Positions 23,598 through 33,313 of a DNA stretch of 64,000 nucleotides are shown here, piece after piece (the stretch's first letter is position 1; each line of letters begins with the position of its first letter). Made by a program: the position numbers and the translations under genes. Origin of the DNA: Roseomonas sp. KE0001. GTDB taxonomy: Bacteria; Pseudomonadota; Alphaproteobacteria; Acetobacterales; Acetobacteraceae. The notes beneath the pieces are model-generated. The model was not told where the DNA came from. It made no database searches and saw only the letters and a list, made by a program, of their open reading frames with translations. The stretch covers positions 353,499 to 417,498 of the forward strand of contig NZ_RCVQ01000004.1 in NCBI RefSeq assembly GCF_016107285.1. The letters run 5' to 3'.

Positions 23598-24626
23598 TCA
23601 GGCGCTGAACTTCAACGCCGCGGCCGGCGGCAGGAACTGCGGCGCGTAGAGATCGGCCGCCCTGAGCTCCGCGGTGATGCCGAAGGCGCCGCGCACGGTC
23701 TCGATCGCCGCCTGCACGCGCTCGGTGCCGAGATTGCCGAAGCCGCCCGACATCACCTCCGGCGTGCGGATGAAGGCGAAGTTGGCCAGCATCCGCGCCT
23801 TCTCGAGATCCCGGGGCGCGGTGGCGTCGCGCTTGGCCAGGGCGGCGATAGCGGCATCCGGCTCCTTCCAGGCGAGGTCATGGCCGCGGGCGATGGCGCG
23901 GATCATGCCGGTGACCACCCGCGCATTGGCCTCGGCATAGGGGCGCCGCACCAGCAGGGCGGTGGAGAGCAGCGCGACGCCCGCATCGGCGTAGCGCAGC
24001 GAGACGATGTCGTCCGGGGCGATGTTCAGCGAGCGCAGGCTGAACACGCCGGAGACCTCGAAGCCGGTGATGGCATCGGCATCGCCGCGCGCCAGCATCG
24101 GCTCGCGCAGCTGCGGCGTCACCGTCACCCAGCCGATCCTCGCCGGGTCGATGCCGGCGGCCCTGGCGAAGGCGGGGAAGAGCTGCCGCCCGGCATCGCT
24201 CTCCGGCGCCGCCAGCTTGCGGCCCTCGAGCTGCTTCGCCGTGGTGATGCCGGTCTTCTTCAGCGTCATCACCGCCAGCGGGCTGCCCTGCTGCACCACC
24301 ATGGGCGCGATGACATCGCTCGCCGGCGTGGTCAGGCGCAGGCGGATGACGGGGGAGAGATCGGCGATGCCGAATTCATAGGCGCCGCTGGCGACCTTCA
24401 CCGGCGTATCGCCCGAGCCGAAGCCGCGATCGACCGTGACGTTCAGCCCCTCCTCCCGGAAGAAGCCCCGCTCGGCCGCCAGGACATAGGGCGCCTGCGG
24501 TCCCTGGAAGGCCCAGTCGAGGCAGAACTTCACCGGCGTCAACGCGGCCTGGCCGCGCGCCAGGCGAGGAGCGGCGAGCAGGCCGGCGGCGGCGCCCCGC
24601 GTCAGGCCACGGCGGGTGGGGAACAT
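23598..24626 (-). CDS. ABC transporter substrate-binding protein, NMT1/THI5-like
   Basis: A 342-residue periplasmic solute-binding protein of the NMT1/SsuA/TauA type, whose members bind thiamine precursors, sulfonates, nitrate or similar small molecules. Seen: a twin-arginine export signal MFPTRRGLTRGAAAGLLAA, then LTPVKFCLDWAFQGPQAPYVLAAERGFFREEG, diagnostic for the family. The start at 24626 is chosen because GGGAGA precedes it; upstream in-frame Met codons would bury the signal peptide. No permease or ATPase gene is nearby, so the transporter partner and ligand cannot be named. Confidence 0.87.
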   Translation of the reverse strand: MFPTRRGLTRGAAAGLLAAPRLARGQAALTPVKFCLDWAFQGPQAPYVLAAERGFFREEGLNVTVDRGFGSGDTPVKVASGAYEFGIADLSPVIRLRLTTPASDVIAPMVVQQGSPLAVMTLKKTGITTAKQLEGRKLAAPESDAGRQLFPAFARAAGIDPARIGWVTVTPQLREPMLARGDADAITGFEVSGVFSLRSLNIAPDDIVSLRYADAGVALLSTALLVRRPYAEANARVVTGMIRAIARGHDLAWKEPDAAIAALAKRDATAPRDLEKARMLANFAFIRTPEVMSGGFGNLGTERVQAAIETVRGAFGITAELRAADLYAPQFLPPAAALKFSA

Positions 24627-24735
24627 GAGGGATCTCCCGGAGTGTCGCGCCGGGCGCATCCCAGCGGCCTGAAAGTCTAGCAACCGCCGTGCCGGCGTGA
24701 GGAGCGGAGGGCGACGCGGCCCCCCCTCCGGCGGT

Positions 24736-26337
24736 TCAGCCCTTCTTCACGCCCCAGAACAGCGGGAAGGGGGCCTTGGCGAGGCCGGCGACATCCTTGC
24801 GCCAGGCGGTATGGCCCATGAAGAAGCCGGTGGGGATATAGGTCACGGCATCCATCCCGGCGCTGTTGACGCCCTCGATCGCGGCCTTCTCCGCCGCCAG
24901 GTCCGGCGCGTCGTACCATTCGGCGATGTGGCGCTCGACGCGCGCGTCGTCCGGCCAGCCGAACCAGGCCTTGTCGCCGCTCGCGGAGACGCCCTTGTAG
25001 GGCGCCGGATTGATGCAATCGACGCCGCTGTGCCAGCTGAAGAAGATGTTCCAGCCTCCCTCGGAGACAGGCTTCTTGCTGGTGCGCCGGGAGCCGACCG
25101 TGCCCCAGTCGAGCGACTGGTAGTCGACGTTCATGCCGATGCGGCCCAGCATGTCGGCGGTGACGTCGCCCTGCGCCTTGGTGACCGGCACGTCGGCGGC
25201 CACCAGCATCACCACCTTCTCGCCGTTGTAGCCCGCCTGCTTCAGCAGGTCCCTCGCCTTGTCGTACCGGCGCGGCCCCTTCAGGCGCTCGGCGCCCGCC
25301 TCGGTGTAGAGCGGCGTGCCGGGGGTGAAGAAGGAGGGCAGCGGCTTCCACAGCGATTCATCGTCACCGACGATGGCGCGCATGTAGTCCTCCTGGTTCA
25401 CCGCGTATTGCAGCGCCTGGCGGACCAGCCTGTTGTCGAAGGGCGGGATCAGGTGGTTGATCCGCATGGCGCCGATATTGCCGAGCGGATCGGCGATGCC
25501 GACCTCGATGCGGCGGTTGCGCTTCAGCACCGGCACCAGGTCGGCGATCGGGTTCTCCCACCAGTCCACCTCGCCATTCTGCAGCGCGCCGAGGGCGGTG
25601 GAGGGGTCCGGCATGGTGATCCACTCGACCCGGTCCACCAGCATCCGTTTGCCGCCGGCCAGCCAGTCGGCCGCCTCGTCGCGCGGCCGGTAGCCCTCGA
25701 AACGTTCGAAGACGGCGCGCGAGCCGGCCATCCATTCGTCACGCCGGAAGCGCATCGGGCCGGAGCCGACATACTCCTTCACCTGGGTATAGGGATCGGT
25801 GCCGGCGATCCGCTCCGGCATGATCACCAGCAGCGGCGTGTTGCTCTTGCCCAGCGCATAGAGCAGCTTCGGGAAGGGCTGCTTCAGGCGGAAGCGGAAG
25901 GTGAGGTCATCCACCGCCTCCAGCGCGTCGAGCCGGGCCTGGATCATCTGCCCCATGCCGTCGCGCGGCATCCAGCGGCGGATGCTGGCCACGGCATCGG
26001 CGGCGCGCACGGGCTCGCCGTCGTGGAATTTCAGGCCCTCGCGCAGGCGGAAGGTCCAGCTCAGCCCGTCCGGCGTGACGTCATGGCCCTCGCACATCTG
26101 CGGCTTCGGCTCCAGGCTGGAATCCAGGCCATAGAGCATGTCGAAGACCAGCAGGCTGGCATTGCGCACGACGAGCTGGGTGCCGGCCACGGCGTCCAGG
26201 TTCGGCAGGTCGGCCTGAGGCACGAAGCGCAGCAGGCGGGCATCCTGGGCGCGGGCCAGGCGGGGGAGGGAAAGGCCGCCGGTCAGGCCGGCGCCGGCCA
26301 GGGCGGCGGTGGAGCGGAGGATGTCGCGGCGCTGCAT
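24736..26337 (-). CDS. ABC transporter substrate-binding protein, peptide/nickel family 5
   Basis: A 533-residue periplasmic binding protein of the DppA/OppA/NikA type. It has a twin-arginine signal (MQRRDILRSTAALAGAGLTG), the WTFRLREGLKFHDGEPV motif near residue 95-110, and the conserved KEYVGSGPMRF. The length is normal. It stands without permease or ATPase genes. The NMT1-type binding protein lies 109 bases downstream on the same strand, but the two belong to different families and are unlikely to serve one transporter. The ligand may be a peptide, an opine or another small molecule. Confidence 0.9.
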   Translation of the reverse strand: MQRRDILRSTAALAGAGLTGGLSLPRLARAQDARLLRFVPQADLPNLDAVAGTQLVVRNASLLVFDMLYGLDSSLEPKPQMCEGHDVTPDGLSWTFRLREGLKFHDGEPVRAADAVASIRRWMPRDGMGQMIQARLDALEAVDDLTFRFRLKQPFPKLLYALGKSNTPLLVIMPERIAGTDPYTQVKEYVGSGPMRFRRDEWMAGSRAVFERFEGYRPRDEAADWLAGGKRMLVDRVEWITMPDPSTALGALQNGEVDWWENPIADLVPVLKRNRRIEVGIADPLGNIGAMRINHLIPPFDNRLVRQALQYAVNQEDYMRAIVGDDESLWKPLPSFFTPGTPLYTEAGAERLKGPRRYDKARDLLKQAGYNGEKVVMLVAADVPVTKAQGDVTADMLGRIGMNVDYQSLDWGTVGSRRTSKKPVSEGGWNIFFSWHSGVDCINPAPYKGVSASGDKAWFGWPDDARVERHIAEWYDAPDLAAEKAAIEGVNSAGMDAVTYIPTGFFMGHTAWRKDVAGLAKAPFPLFWGVKKG

Positions 26338-26499
26338 GGCGGGTCTCCCGGATCAGGACAGGATGAGCGGCGCGGCGCTTAGCGCCTTTCCCCGCCACTT
26401 CCCAGGTCATTGGCGATATCGGGAGCAGAATCCTGCCATTCTGTCAGCGGAATGGGCAGTTCGCCGGAAGTTTGGGCGGCGCGTGCCTGAGCTGAAGGC

Positions 26500-26528
26500 A
26501 AAAAAAGGCATGGCCTCGCGGCCATGCC
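26500..26528 (-). terminator. Intrinsic terminator of the Tim44-domain gene
   Basis: On the minus strand, perfect nine-base arms GGCATGGCC and GGCCATGCC enclose a four-base loop and are followed by seven T residues. It lies 20 bases beyond the stop codon of the 26549-27529 gene. This is one of the few classical terminators in the window. Confidence 0.92.
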
Positions 26529-26548
26529 CGAACGCGCGGCCGGCCGCG

Positions 26549-27529
26549 TCAGCCGGTCTGCTGGATGGCGGAGAGCTTCCACGGCCCTGCGGGCTGCCGG
26601 ACGAAGGTCCAGAGCTCGGTGGCGGTGTCGCGCCGCTCCGGATGCCCCTCGACCACCTGGCCCTGGGCGTCATAGGTGACGTCCACCAGGCTGAAGCGCA
26701 TGGCCACGGTGGCGAATTCCGCGCCGCCCTCGCGCCAGGCCTCCGCCAGGTCGCCCTGCTCGAGCTTCAGGTCGCGGGTCTCGTTGCGCCAGCCACGGGC
26801 GTCGAGATCGCGCAGGTCCTGCTCGAAGTAGCTCATCATCTCGGGCGTGGAGATGCGGGAGAGGCCCTGCAGGTCCCGCCGCGACCAGGCGGCGTTCACG
26901 TCCCGCAGCAGGGTCTCGAAGGCCTGGAAGTCGCTGTTGCCGACCTGCACCGGAGCCTGCGCCGCCGCGCCTGCCATGGAGGCGCCCATGCTGCCCGGCA
27001 TCGCCCGGCCACCGGCGCCCGGCGCCATGCCAGGGGGCGTTCCCTGGGCCTGGCGCTGCATGCCGTTCGGGTTCGGGCCGCCCGCCATGGCCGGCTGCTG
27101 GCGGCTGCGGAAGAAGCGCAGCGCGAAGCGCACCAGGAAGACGATCAGCACGATCTGCAGCAGCAGGCCGAGGATGCTGCCGAAGCCGCCGAAGCCGCCG
27201 AAGAGGCCATTGCCGAAGAGCAGCCCGCCCAGCCCCATGCCGATCAGGCCGCCCATCAGCGCGCCGCCGAAGCCGCCGCCGAACATGCCGCCCCGCTGCG
27301 GCGCCGTGGCGCCGGGCACGGTGTTCTGCGGTCGGGTCGGCTGCGTCATGCTGCGGTCCATCGGCCGCGCCGCGTCGGGCGCGGTGCGCGTCACCGGAGG
27401 TGGCGCATAGGTGCGGCTGCCGCGGCTGCCCATGCTGGTCCGGCCGCCGGGCCGGGCCTCGGCCAGGGCCGGGCCAAGCACCAGGGCGAAAGCGGCAAGG
27501 GCGGCCAGGAGCCTGGCTCTTCCACGCAT
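26549..27529 (-). CDS. Tim44-domain membrane protein
   Basis: A 326-residue protein with a signal peptide (MRGRARLLAALAAFALVLGPALAEA), a low-complexity stretch, and a Gly/Phe-rich region about 80-120 (GGMFGGGFGGALMGGLIGMG). A TM helix follows (ILGLLLQIVLIVFLVRFALRF), then a C-terminal Tim44-like domain about 200-326. Bacterial Tim44-domain proteins are membrane-associated and of uncertain function. The start at 27529 is preferred over the in-frame ATG at 27556 because GGAGG sits nine bases upstream and the signal peptide then begins at residue 1. A strong terminator follows; it is divergent from the acyltransferase gene. Confidence 0.85.
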   Translation of the reverse strand: MRGRARLLAALAAFALVLGPALAEARPGGRTSMGSRGSRTYAPPPVTRTAPDAARPMDRSMTQPTRPQNTVPGATAPQRGGMFGGGFGGALMGGLIGMGLGGLLFGNGLFGGFGGFGSILGLLLQIVLIVFLVRFALRFFRSRQQPAMAGGPNPNGMQRQAQGTPPGMAPGAGGRAMPGSMGASMAGAAAQAPVQVGNSDFQAFETLLRDVNAAWSRRDLQGLSRISTPEMMSYFEQDLRDLDARGWRNETRDLKLEQGDLAEAWREGGAEFATVAMRFSLVDVTYDAQGQVVEGHPERRDTATELWTFVRQPAGPWKLSAIQQTG

Positions 27530-27678
27530 TGAGGGCGTCCTCCGAAGAAAGGTCATCGCCCCCGAATATAGGCATTACCGCGCCGTAATCCATGGGCGAC
27601 GTGCCGACGTGGGCGCCGGCGCTGGCCAAACCGGGCCGGATACCGCAGAAGGCGGGCGGAAACCGGCGGGAGGATCGG

Positions 27679-28590
27679 GTGCGGCGCTTCTGGTGGCGAT
27701 GTGAAGCGGCGCTGGTCCGCGGCTTGCTGGCCTTGTCCGGGTGGCTCGGGCCCCTGCGGGCCTCCAACCTGGGCGGGGCGGTGGCGCGGGCCCTGGGCCC
27801 CCGGCTGCCGGTCTCGCGGATCGGGCGGCGCAACCTGGAACTGGCCTTCCCCGGCAGCGAGGCCGCCTGGCGCGAATCCGTACTGCGCGACGCCTGGGAG
27901 AATCTCGGCCGCACGGCCATGGAGATGCCGCATGTCCCCCGGCTGCTGCGCTCCGCCGAAGGGCCGGGGTGGGAGATCACCGGGGAGGAGAATCTGCCAC
28001 GCCGGGGCGCAGGCATCCTGTTATCGGCGCATCTGGCCAACTGGGAGATCCTGCTGCGCGCGGCCGCCGAATCGGGCATCCGGATGGGCGGCTTCTACCG
28101 CGCGCCGGACAATCCCTTCGTCGATGCGATCGTGCGGCGGATGCGGCAGGAGGGGGCGGATATCCAGCTCTTCCCGAAGGGCAGCAAGGGCGCCCGGCTC
28201 GGCCTGCGGCTGCTGGCGGATGGCGGGGTCCTGGGCCTGCTGGGCGACCAGAAGCTGAACGAGGGACTCGAGGTGCCCTTCCTCGGCATTCCCGCCATGA
28301 CCTCGCCCGCCGCCGCGGAACTCGCCCTGCGCTTCGACTGCCCGGTGGTGCTGGTGCAGGTCCTGCGCATCGGCCCCTGCCGCTTCCGCCTGCGGGTGGA
28401 GCCGCCGCTGCCGATGCCGGGGGAGGGCGACCGCCACGCCAGGCTGCTCGCGATCACCCGCGCGATGAACGAGCGGATCGGCGAATGGGTGCGGGAGCGG
28501 CCCGGGGAATGGCTCTGGCTGCACCGCCGTTTCCCCGCCCGCTACTATCGTGGGGAGGGGGGGCGCGGGGAGGGGCGGGCGCCTAGCTGA
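27679..28590 (+). CDS. LpxL/HtrB-family lipid A acyltransferase
   Basis: A 303-residue inner-membrane acyltransferase that adds a secondary acyl chain to Kdo-lipid A precursor. The catalytic H-x4-E lies in LLSAHLANWEIL. Other conserved parts are GGFYRAPDNPFVDAIVRRMR, the GVLGLLGDQ segment, and the C-terminal WLWLHRRFPAR. The in-frame ATG at 27592 would add 29 residues overlapping the divergent promoter region. The GTG at 27679 is preferred since GGGAGG at 27668-27673 is ideally spaced and the protein then starts RRFWWRCEAALVRGL, as family members do. Its 3' end overlaps the convergent small gene by eight bases. Which acyl position it modifies is unknown. Confidence 0.88.
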   Translation: MRRFWWRCEAALVRGLLALSGWLGPLRASNLGGAVARALGPRLPVSRIGRRNLELAFPGSEAAWRESVLRDAWENLGRTAMEMPHVPRLLRSAEGPGWEITGEENLPRRGAGILLSAHLANWEILLRAAAESGIRMGGFYRAPDNPFVDAIVRRMRQEGADIQLFPKGSKGARLGLRLLADGGVLGLLGDQKLNEGLEVPFLGIPAMTSPAAAELALRFDCPVVLVQVLRIGPCRFRLRVEPPLPMPGEGDRHARLLAITRAMNERIGEWVRERPGEWLWLHRRFPARYYRGEGGRGEGRAPS

Positions 28591-28828
28591 CCACCAGCAG
28601 GGCGCCGGCGGCGTAGAGCCGCTCGCGCAGGCCCGGGGACGGCTCCACCGTCACCACCCCGCCGGAGCGATGACGCAGCAGCCGCGCGCCGGCCCGCCGC
28701 AAGGCGCCCTCGGCGGCCGCGGCATCCGCGAAAAGGACGACAAGAGGCGCTTCCCGGCCGGCCGGGCCGAAGGCGGTCTCGACCGGAGGGGCGGGGCGAT
28801 GGGCGATAAGAGGGGCGATGTCGGACAT
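28583..28828 (-). CDS. Small hypothetical protein
   Basis: An 81-residue protein I do not recognise. It has no TM segment or signal peptide. A predicted alpha/beta pattern (APLVVLFADAAAAEGALRRAG, then GGVVTVEPSPGLRERLYAAG, ending in the hydrophobic strand ALLVVS) suggests a small soluble globular domain. Codon use is similar to its neighbours. The start at 28828 (MSDIAPL) is preferred to the ATG at 28843; neither has a strong ribosome site. It overlaps the convergent acyltransferase gene by eight bases. It may be a genuine lineage-specific gene. Confidence 0.55.
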   Translation of the reverse strand: MSDIAPLIAHRPAPPVETAFGPAGREAPLVVLFADAAAAEGALRRAGARLLRHRSGGVVTVEPSPGLRERLYAAGALLVVS

Positions 28829-28942
28829 GCGGCGCCCATGCACTGCTATTGCTTTCCGGTTGATGAAGACAATGCGTCTCTTAGGTTAAACGGATCACAT
28901 TATCCATATCCTGTCCGGAATAACTGGATGGAGGCCGCTGCT

Positions 28943-29806
28943 CTAGGCCGGCAGCAGGGGCTGCGGGTCGATCGCCGTGGCCAGCCAGTTCAGGCCGAGA
29001 TGCAGATGCGGCCCGGTGACCCGGCCGGTGGCACCGATCGCGCCGAGCCCCTGTCCGCGCGCCAGCATCTCGCCCTCCCGCACGTCGATGCGCGAGAGAT
29101 GGGCGTAGAGGCTCACCACGCCATGGCCATGGTCGAGCAGCACGGTGTGGCCGGTGAAGTAGAGATCCTCCGCCAGGAGCACCCGGCCGCCGCCCATGGC
29201 GGCGCAGGGCGTGCCAGTGGGAGCGGCGATGTCGAGGCCGAGATGCGCGGCCCGCGCCTCGCCGTTCAGGATCCGCTGGCTGCCGAAGACACCGCTGATC
29301 CGCCCGCGCGCCGGCCAGACGAAGCCTTCCGCGAAGAAGGGCAGGTCGCTGTCCACCTTGCGGATGGCGGCGAGGCGCTCGCGTTCCTTGCGGATCCGCG
29401 CGAGCTGCTGCGCATTGGGGCTGACCATGGCCTGCGGCAGCCCGCTGATCCGCTGCACGTCCCATTCGCGCCGGCCGATCTCCAGCCGGCGGGTCTGCGG
29501 GCGCCCGTCCGGGAGGGTGACGGCGAGCCGCGCCTCCGGCGCCGCGTCCCGCGCGAAGCCCAGGGCGAAGCGGCCATCCGGCCCGACCTGCACCGGCCGG
29601 CCATCCAGCGCCACCCGGCTGCCCGGCGGCACGCGCCCGAGGGCGAAGCCGCCCTGACGCAGCCCCTCCGTCGCCAGCTCCAGCCCCGCGCCGGCGGAGG
29701 AGGGAGGCGGGGCGCCGTCCGGGGCGGCCTCGGGACCGGCGCAGGCGGTCAGTGGCAGGCCCAGCAGCAGGCCGGGGAGGGCAAGGGCGAGCCGGCGGTG
29801 GATCAT
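28943..29806 (-). CDS. M23 family peptidase lipoprotein
   Basis: A 287-residue periplasmic metallopeptidase, predicted to cut peptidoglycan cross-links. It begins MIHRRLALALPGLLLGLPLTACAG, a lipoprotein signal with lipobox LTAC. A beta-rich N-terminal domain spans about 40-125, and the M23/LytM domain about 165-285. The zinc and catalytic residues are intact: HLGLDIAAPTGTP, HGHGVVSLYAHL and GPHLHLGL. It is therefore an active enzyme, unlike the EnvC-like protein. The ATG at 29806 has AGGA five bases upstream; a GTG at 29839 overlaps the xseA stop but would bury the signal. It follows xseA closely, so co-transcription is likely. Confidence 0.9.
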   Translation of the reverse strand: MIHRRLALALPGLLLGLPLTACAGPEAAPDGAPPPSSAGAGLELATEGLRQGGFALGRVPPGSRVALDGRPVQVGPDGRFALGFARDAAPEARLAVTLPDGRPQTRRLEIGRREWDVQRISGLPQAMVSPNAQQLARIRKERERLAAIRKVDSDLPFFAEGFVWPARGRISGVFGSQRILNGEARAAHLGLDIAAPTGTPCAAMGGGRVLLAEDLYFTGHTVLLDHGHGVVSLYAHLSRIDVREGEMLARGQGLGAIGATGRVTGPHLHLGLNWLATAIDPQPLLPA

Positions 29807-29835
29807 GGCGGTCCTCATGCGGCGGGAGGCGGGGG

Positions 29836-31323
<1,488 letters not shown>

Positions 31324-31564
31324 GCGGCGCAGACTAGGCGCGGCGGCGGCGGGGGCAAAGCAGGGCGGCCGGATTTGATCCCGTGGCCCAGAGTCTTGAC
31401 CCGCCGTCCCACCGGCCGCCGGGCCGCTTGAGGCGCCGCGCGGCCCGGCTACTCTCGCCGCCGGAGCCGGCCCGCGCCGCCGCCGCGCGGGATGCCGGCC
31501 CTCCGTCCCCGTTCCGATCCCCGCCACGGTGGCGCGCCGCGCCGCCACGCCCGAGGTTTGCCCG

Positions 31565-33247
31565 ATGCCCAACCCCCCCGAGCGGCCGAGCGCCGAGAGC
31601 TTCGACAGCGTGCAGGAGGCGGCGCGCTGGGGCGGCTACTGGGGCGGCCAGGGCCGCAACCTGCTGCTGGGGACGGCGGCGGGCGATAGCTTCACCGGTG
31701 GTGGCGGCGACGACCGTATCGAGGCCGGCGGCGGCAACGACTCCGTCCATGGCGGCGCCGGGCGGGACGTGATCCTGGCCGGGGACGGCGACGACTTCGT
31801 CACCGGCGACGAGGGCGACGACTGGCTGGAGGGCGGCGCCGGACGCGACACGCTCTATGGCGGCGCCGGCGACGACACCCTGTCCGGCGGCGCGGGGGAT
31901 GGCGACATCCTCTCCGGCGGCGCCGGGGCGGACACCTACATCCATCGCCCCGGCGACGGGCGGGACGAGATCCAGGGCCTGAACCGGGCGGAGGGCGACC
32001 GCGTCGATCTCACCGCCTGGGCCCCGCTGCTCGGCGGCATCGACAGCCTGGCCGGGCTGGTGGCGGCCGGGCGCGTCTCCGGCACCGCGCAATGGGGCGG
32101 CGACACGCTGATCCGGCTGAGCGGGACGGATGTGCTGACCCTCCGCTGGATCAATCCGCGCGACTTGGCGGAGAGCCAGTTCGTCTTCGCCCGGCCGCCG
32201 GCCAACACCGCGCCCACGGAGATCGCGCTGAGCGGCACCAGCCTGGCGGAGAGCCTGCCCGCGGGCCATGCCATCGGCAGCCTCTCCGGGACCGACCCGG
32301 AGGGCGACGCGCTCGCCTTCACCCTGCTCGACGATGCCGGCGGTGCCTTCCGCCTGGCCGGGGATGGCGTGACACTGCTCGCCAACCGGAGCTTCGACTA
32401 CGAGGCCGGCCCGCGCGAGCTGTCCGTGACGGTGCGCGCCACCGACACCGGCGGGCTCACCCTGGACCGTGTCTTCCGGATCGCCATCACCGATCTGGAC
32501 GAGCCGGTGACGGCGGTGGCCGACCGCTACGCCGCGGTGGAGAACAGGGCGCTGAGCGTCTCCGGCGAGCAGGGCGTGCTGACCAACGACCTGGCGCCGG
32601 ATGGCGGCAAGGCGGCGGTGGCGGGCACCTTCGCCACGGCGCTCGGCGGCACCGTGCTGATGCGGACGAATGGCAGCTTCCTCTACATGCCCAAGGCCCA
32701 TGCGAACGGCACCGACAGCTTCGACTACACGCTGATCGACCATGACGGCTCCACCGCCACGGGGACGGTGACGCTGGAGGTGGCGGCGGTGCAGTACCCG
32801 ATCACGCCGGTGCGGCTCGCCGACATCGCCGCCGGCAAGGGCGGCTTCGCCATCCTCGGCGCCCGGCCGGGCAGCCAGCTCGGCCAGAGCGTGGCGGCGG
32901 GCGATTTCAACGGCGATGGCTATGCGGACCTGCTGATCGGCGCCTCGGGCGATGCCAACAGCGGCACCCCCGGAACCGATTCCCATGGCGCCTACATCAT
33001 CCGCGGCCGCGCGGCGCCGGCCACGGGCGAGGCGGCGATCGCGCTCAACGCCGCGCTGCCGCCCCATGTCACGCGGCTGCAGGTGTCGCAGACGCCCGGC
33101 TTCACCGGCTTCGCCCTGGCCAATGCCGGCGACATGGACGGCGACGGGCTGGCCGACCTGCTGGTCGGCGCCGCCGGGGCGGACCACCGGGGCGGTGGCT
33201 CGGGCGCCGCCTATCTGCTCTACGGCCAGCCGGAGTGGCAGCTCTGA
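31565..33247 (+). CDS. RTX / cadherin-like / FG-GAP surface protein
   Basis: A 560-residue acidic protein built from calcium-binding modules. Hemolysin-type RTX nonapeptide repeats (GGxGxDxLx) lie at about 45-125, and a cadherin-like domain with ESLPAGHAIGSLSGTDPEGD at about 215-312. A VCBS/Ig-like domain spans about 318-408, and two FG-GAP repeats (AAGDFNGDGYADLLIGASGD near 446, AGDMDGDGLADLLVGAAG near 522) complete it. There is no N-terminal signal peptide. Type I export would need a C-terminal signal, but the protein ends right after the second FG-GAP unit, and no type I secretion genes are nearby. Two blades are too few for a seven-bladed propeller, so it may be truncated or oligomeric. 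The function is unknown; adhesion is plausible. Confidence 0.85.
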   Translation: MPNPPERPSAESFDSVQEAARWGGYWGGQGRNLLLGTAAGDSFTGGGGDDRIEAGGGNDSVHGGAGRDVILAGDGDDFVTGDEGDDWLEGGAGRDTLYGGAGDDTLSGGAGDGDILSGGAGADTYIHRPGDGRDEIQGLNRAEGDRVDLTAWAPLLGGIDSLAGLVAAGRVSGTAQWGGDTLIRLSGTDVLTLRWINPRDLAESQFVFARPPANTAPTEIALSGTSLAESLPAGHAIGSLSGTDPEGDALAFTLLDDAGGAFRLAGDGVTLLANRSFDYEAGPRELSVTVRATDTGGLTLDRVFRIAITDLDEPVTAVADRYAAVENRALSVSGEQGVLTNDLAPDGGKAAVAGTFATALGGTVLMRTNGSFLYMPKAHANGTDSFDYTLIDHDGSTATGTVTLEVAAVQYPITPVRLADIAAGKGGFAILGARPGSQLGQSVAAGDFNGDGYADLLIGASGDANSGTPGTDSHGAYIIRGRAAPATGEAAIALNAALPPHVTRLQVSQTPGFTGFALANAGDMDGDGLADLLVGAAGADHRGGGSGAAYLLYGQPEWQL

Positions 33248-33313
33248 CGGCGGCTCCGGCGAAGGACGCGGGGCGCTGCGCCACGGCATTGCCAATCGGT
33301 CAGGCCGTGGGGA

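Noticed and set aside
27592..27678. Upstream ATG start for the lipid A acyltransferase
   Set aside because: The 29 added residues are Pro/Ala/Arg-rich, fall in the divergent promoter region, and GTG 27679 has a well-spaced GGGAGG.
28850..28930. Short peptide frame MDNVIRLT on the minus strand in the AT-rich patch
   Set aside because: Only eight codons, with no ribosome site and no sign of conservation.
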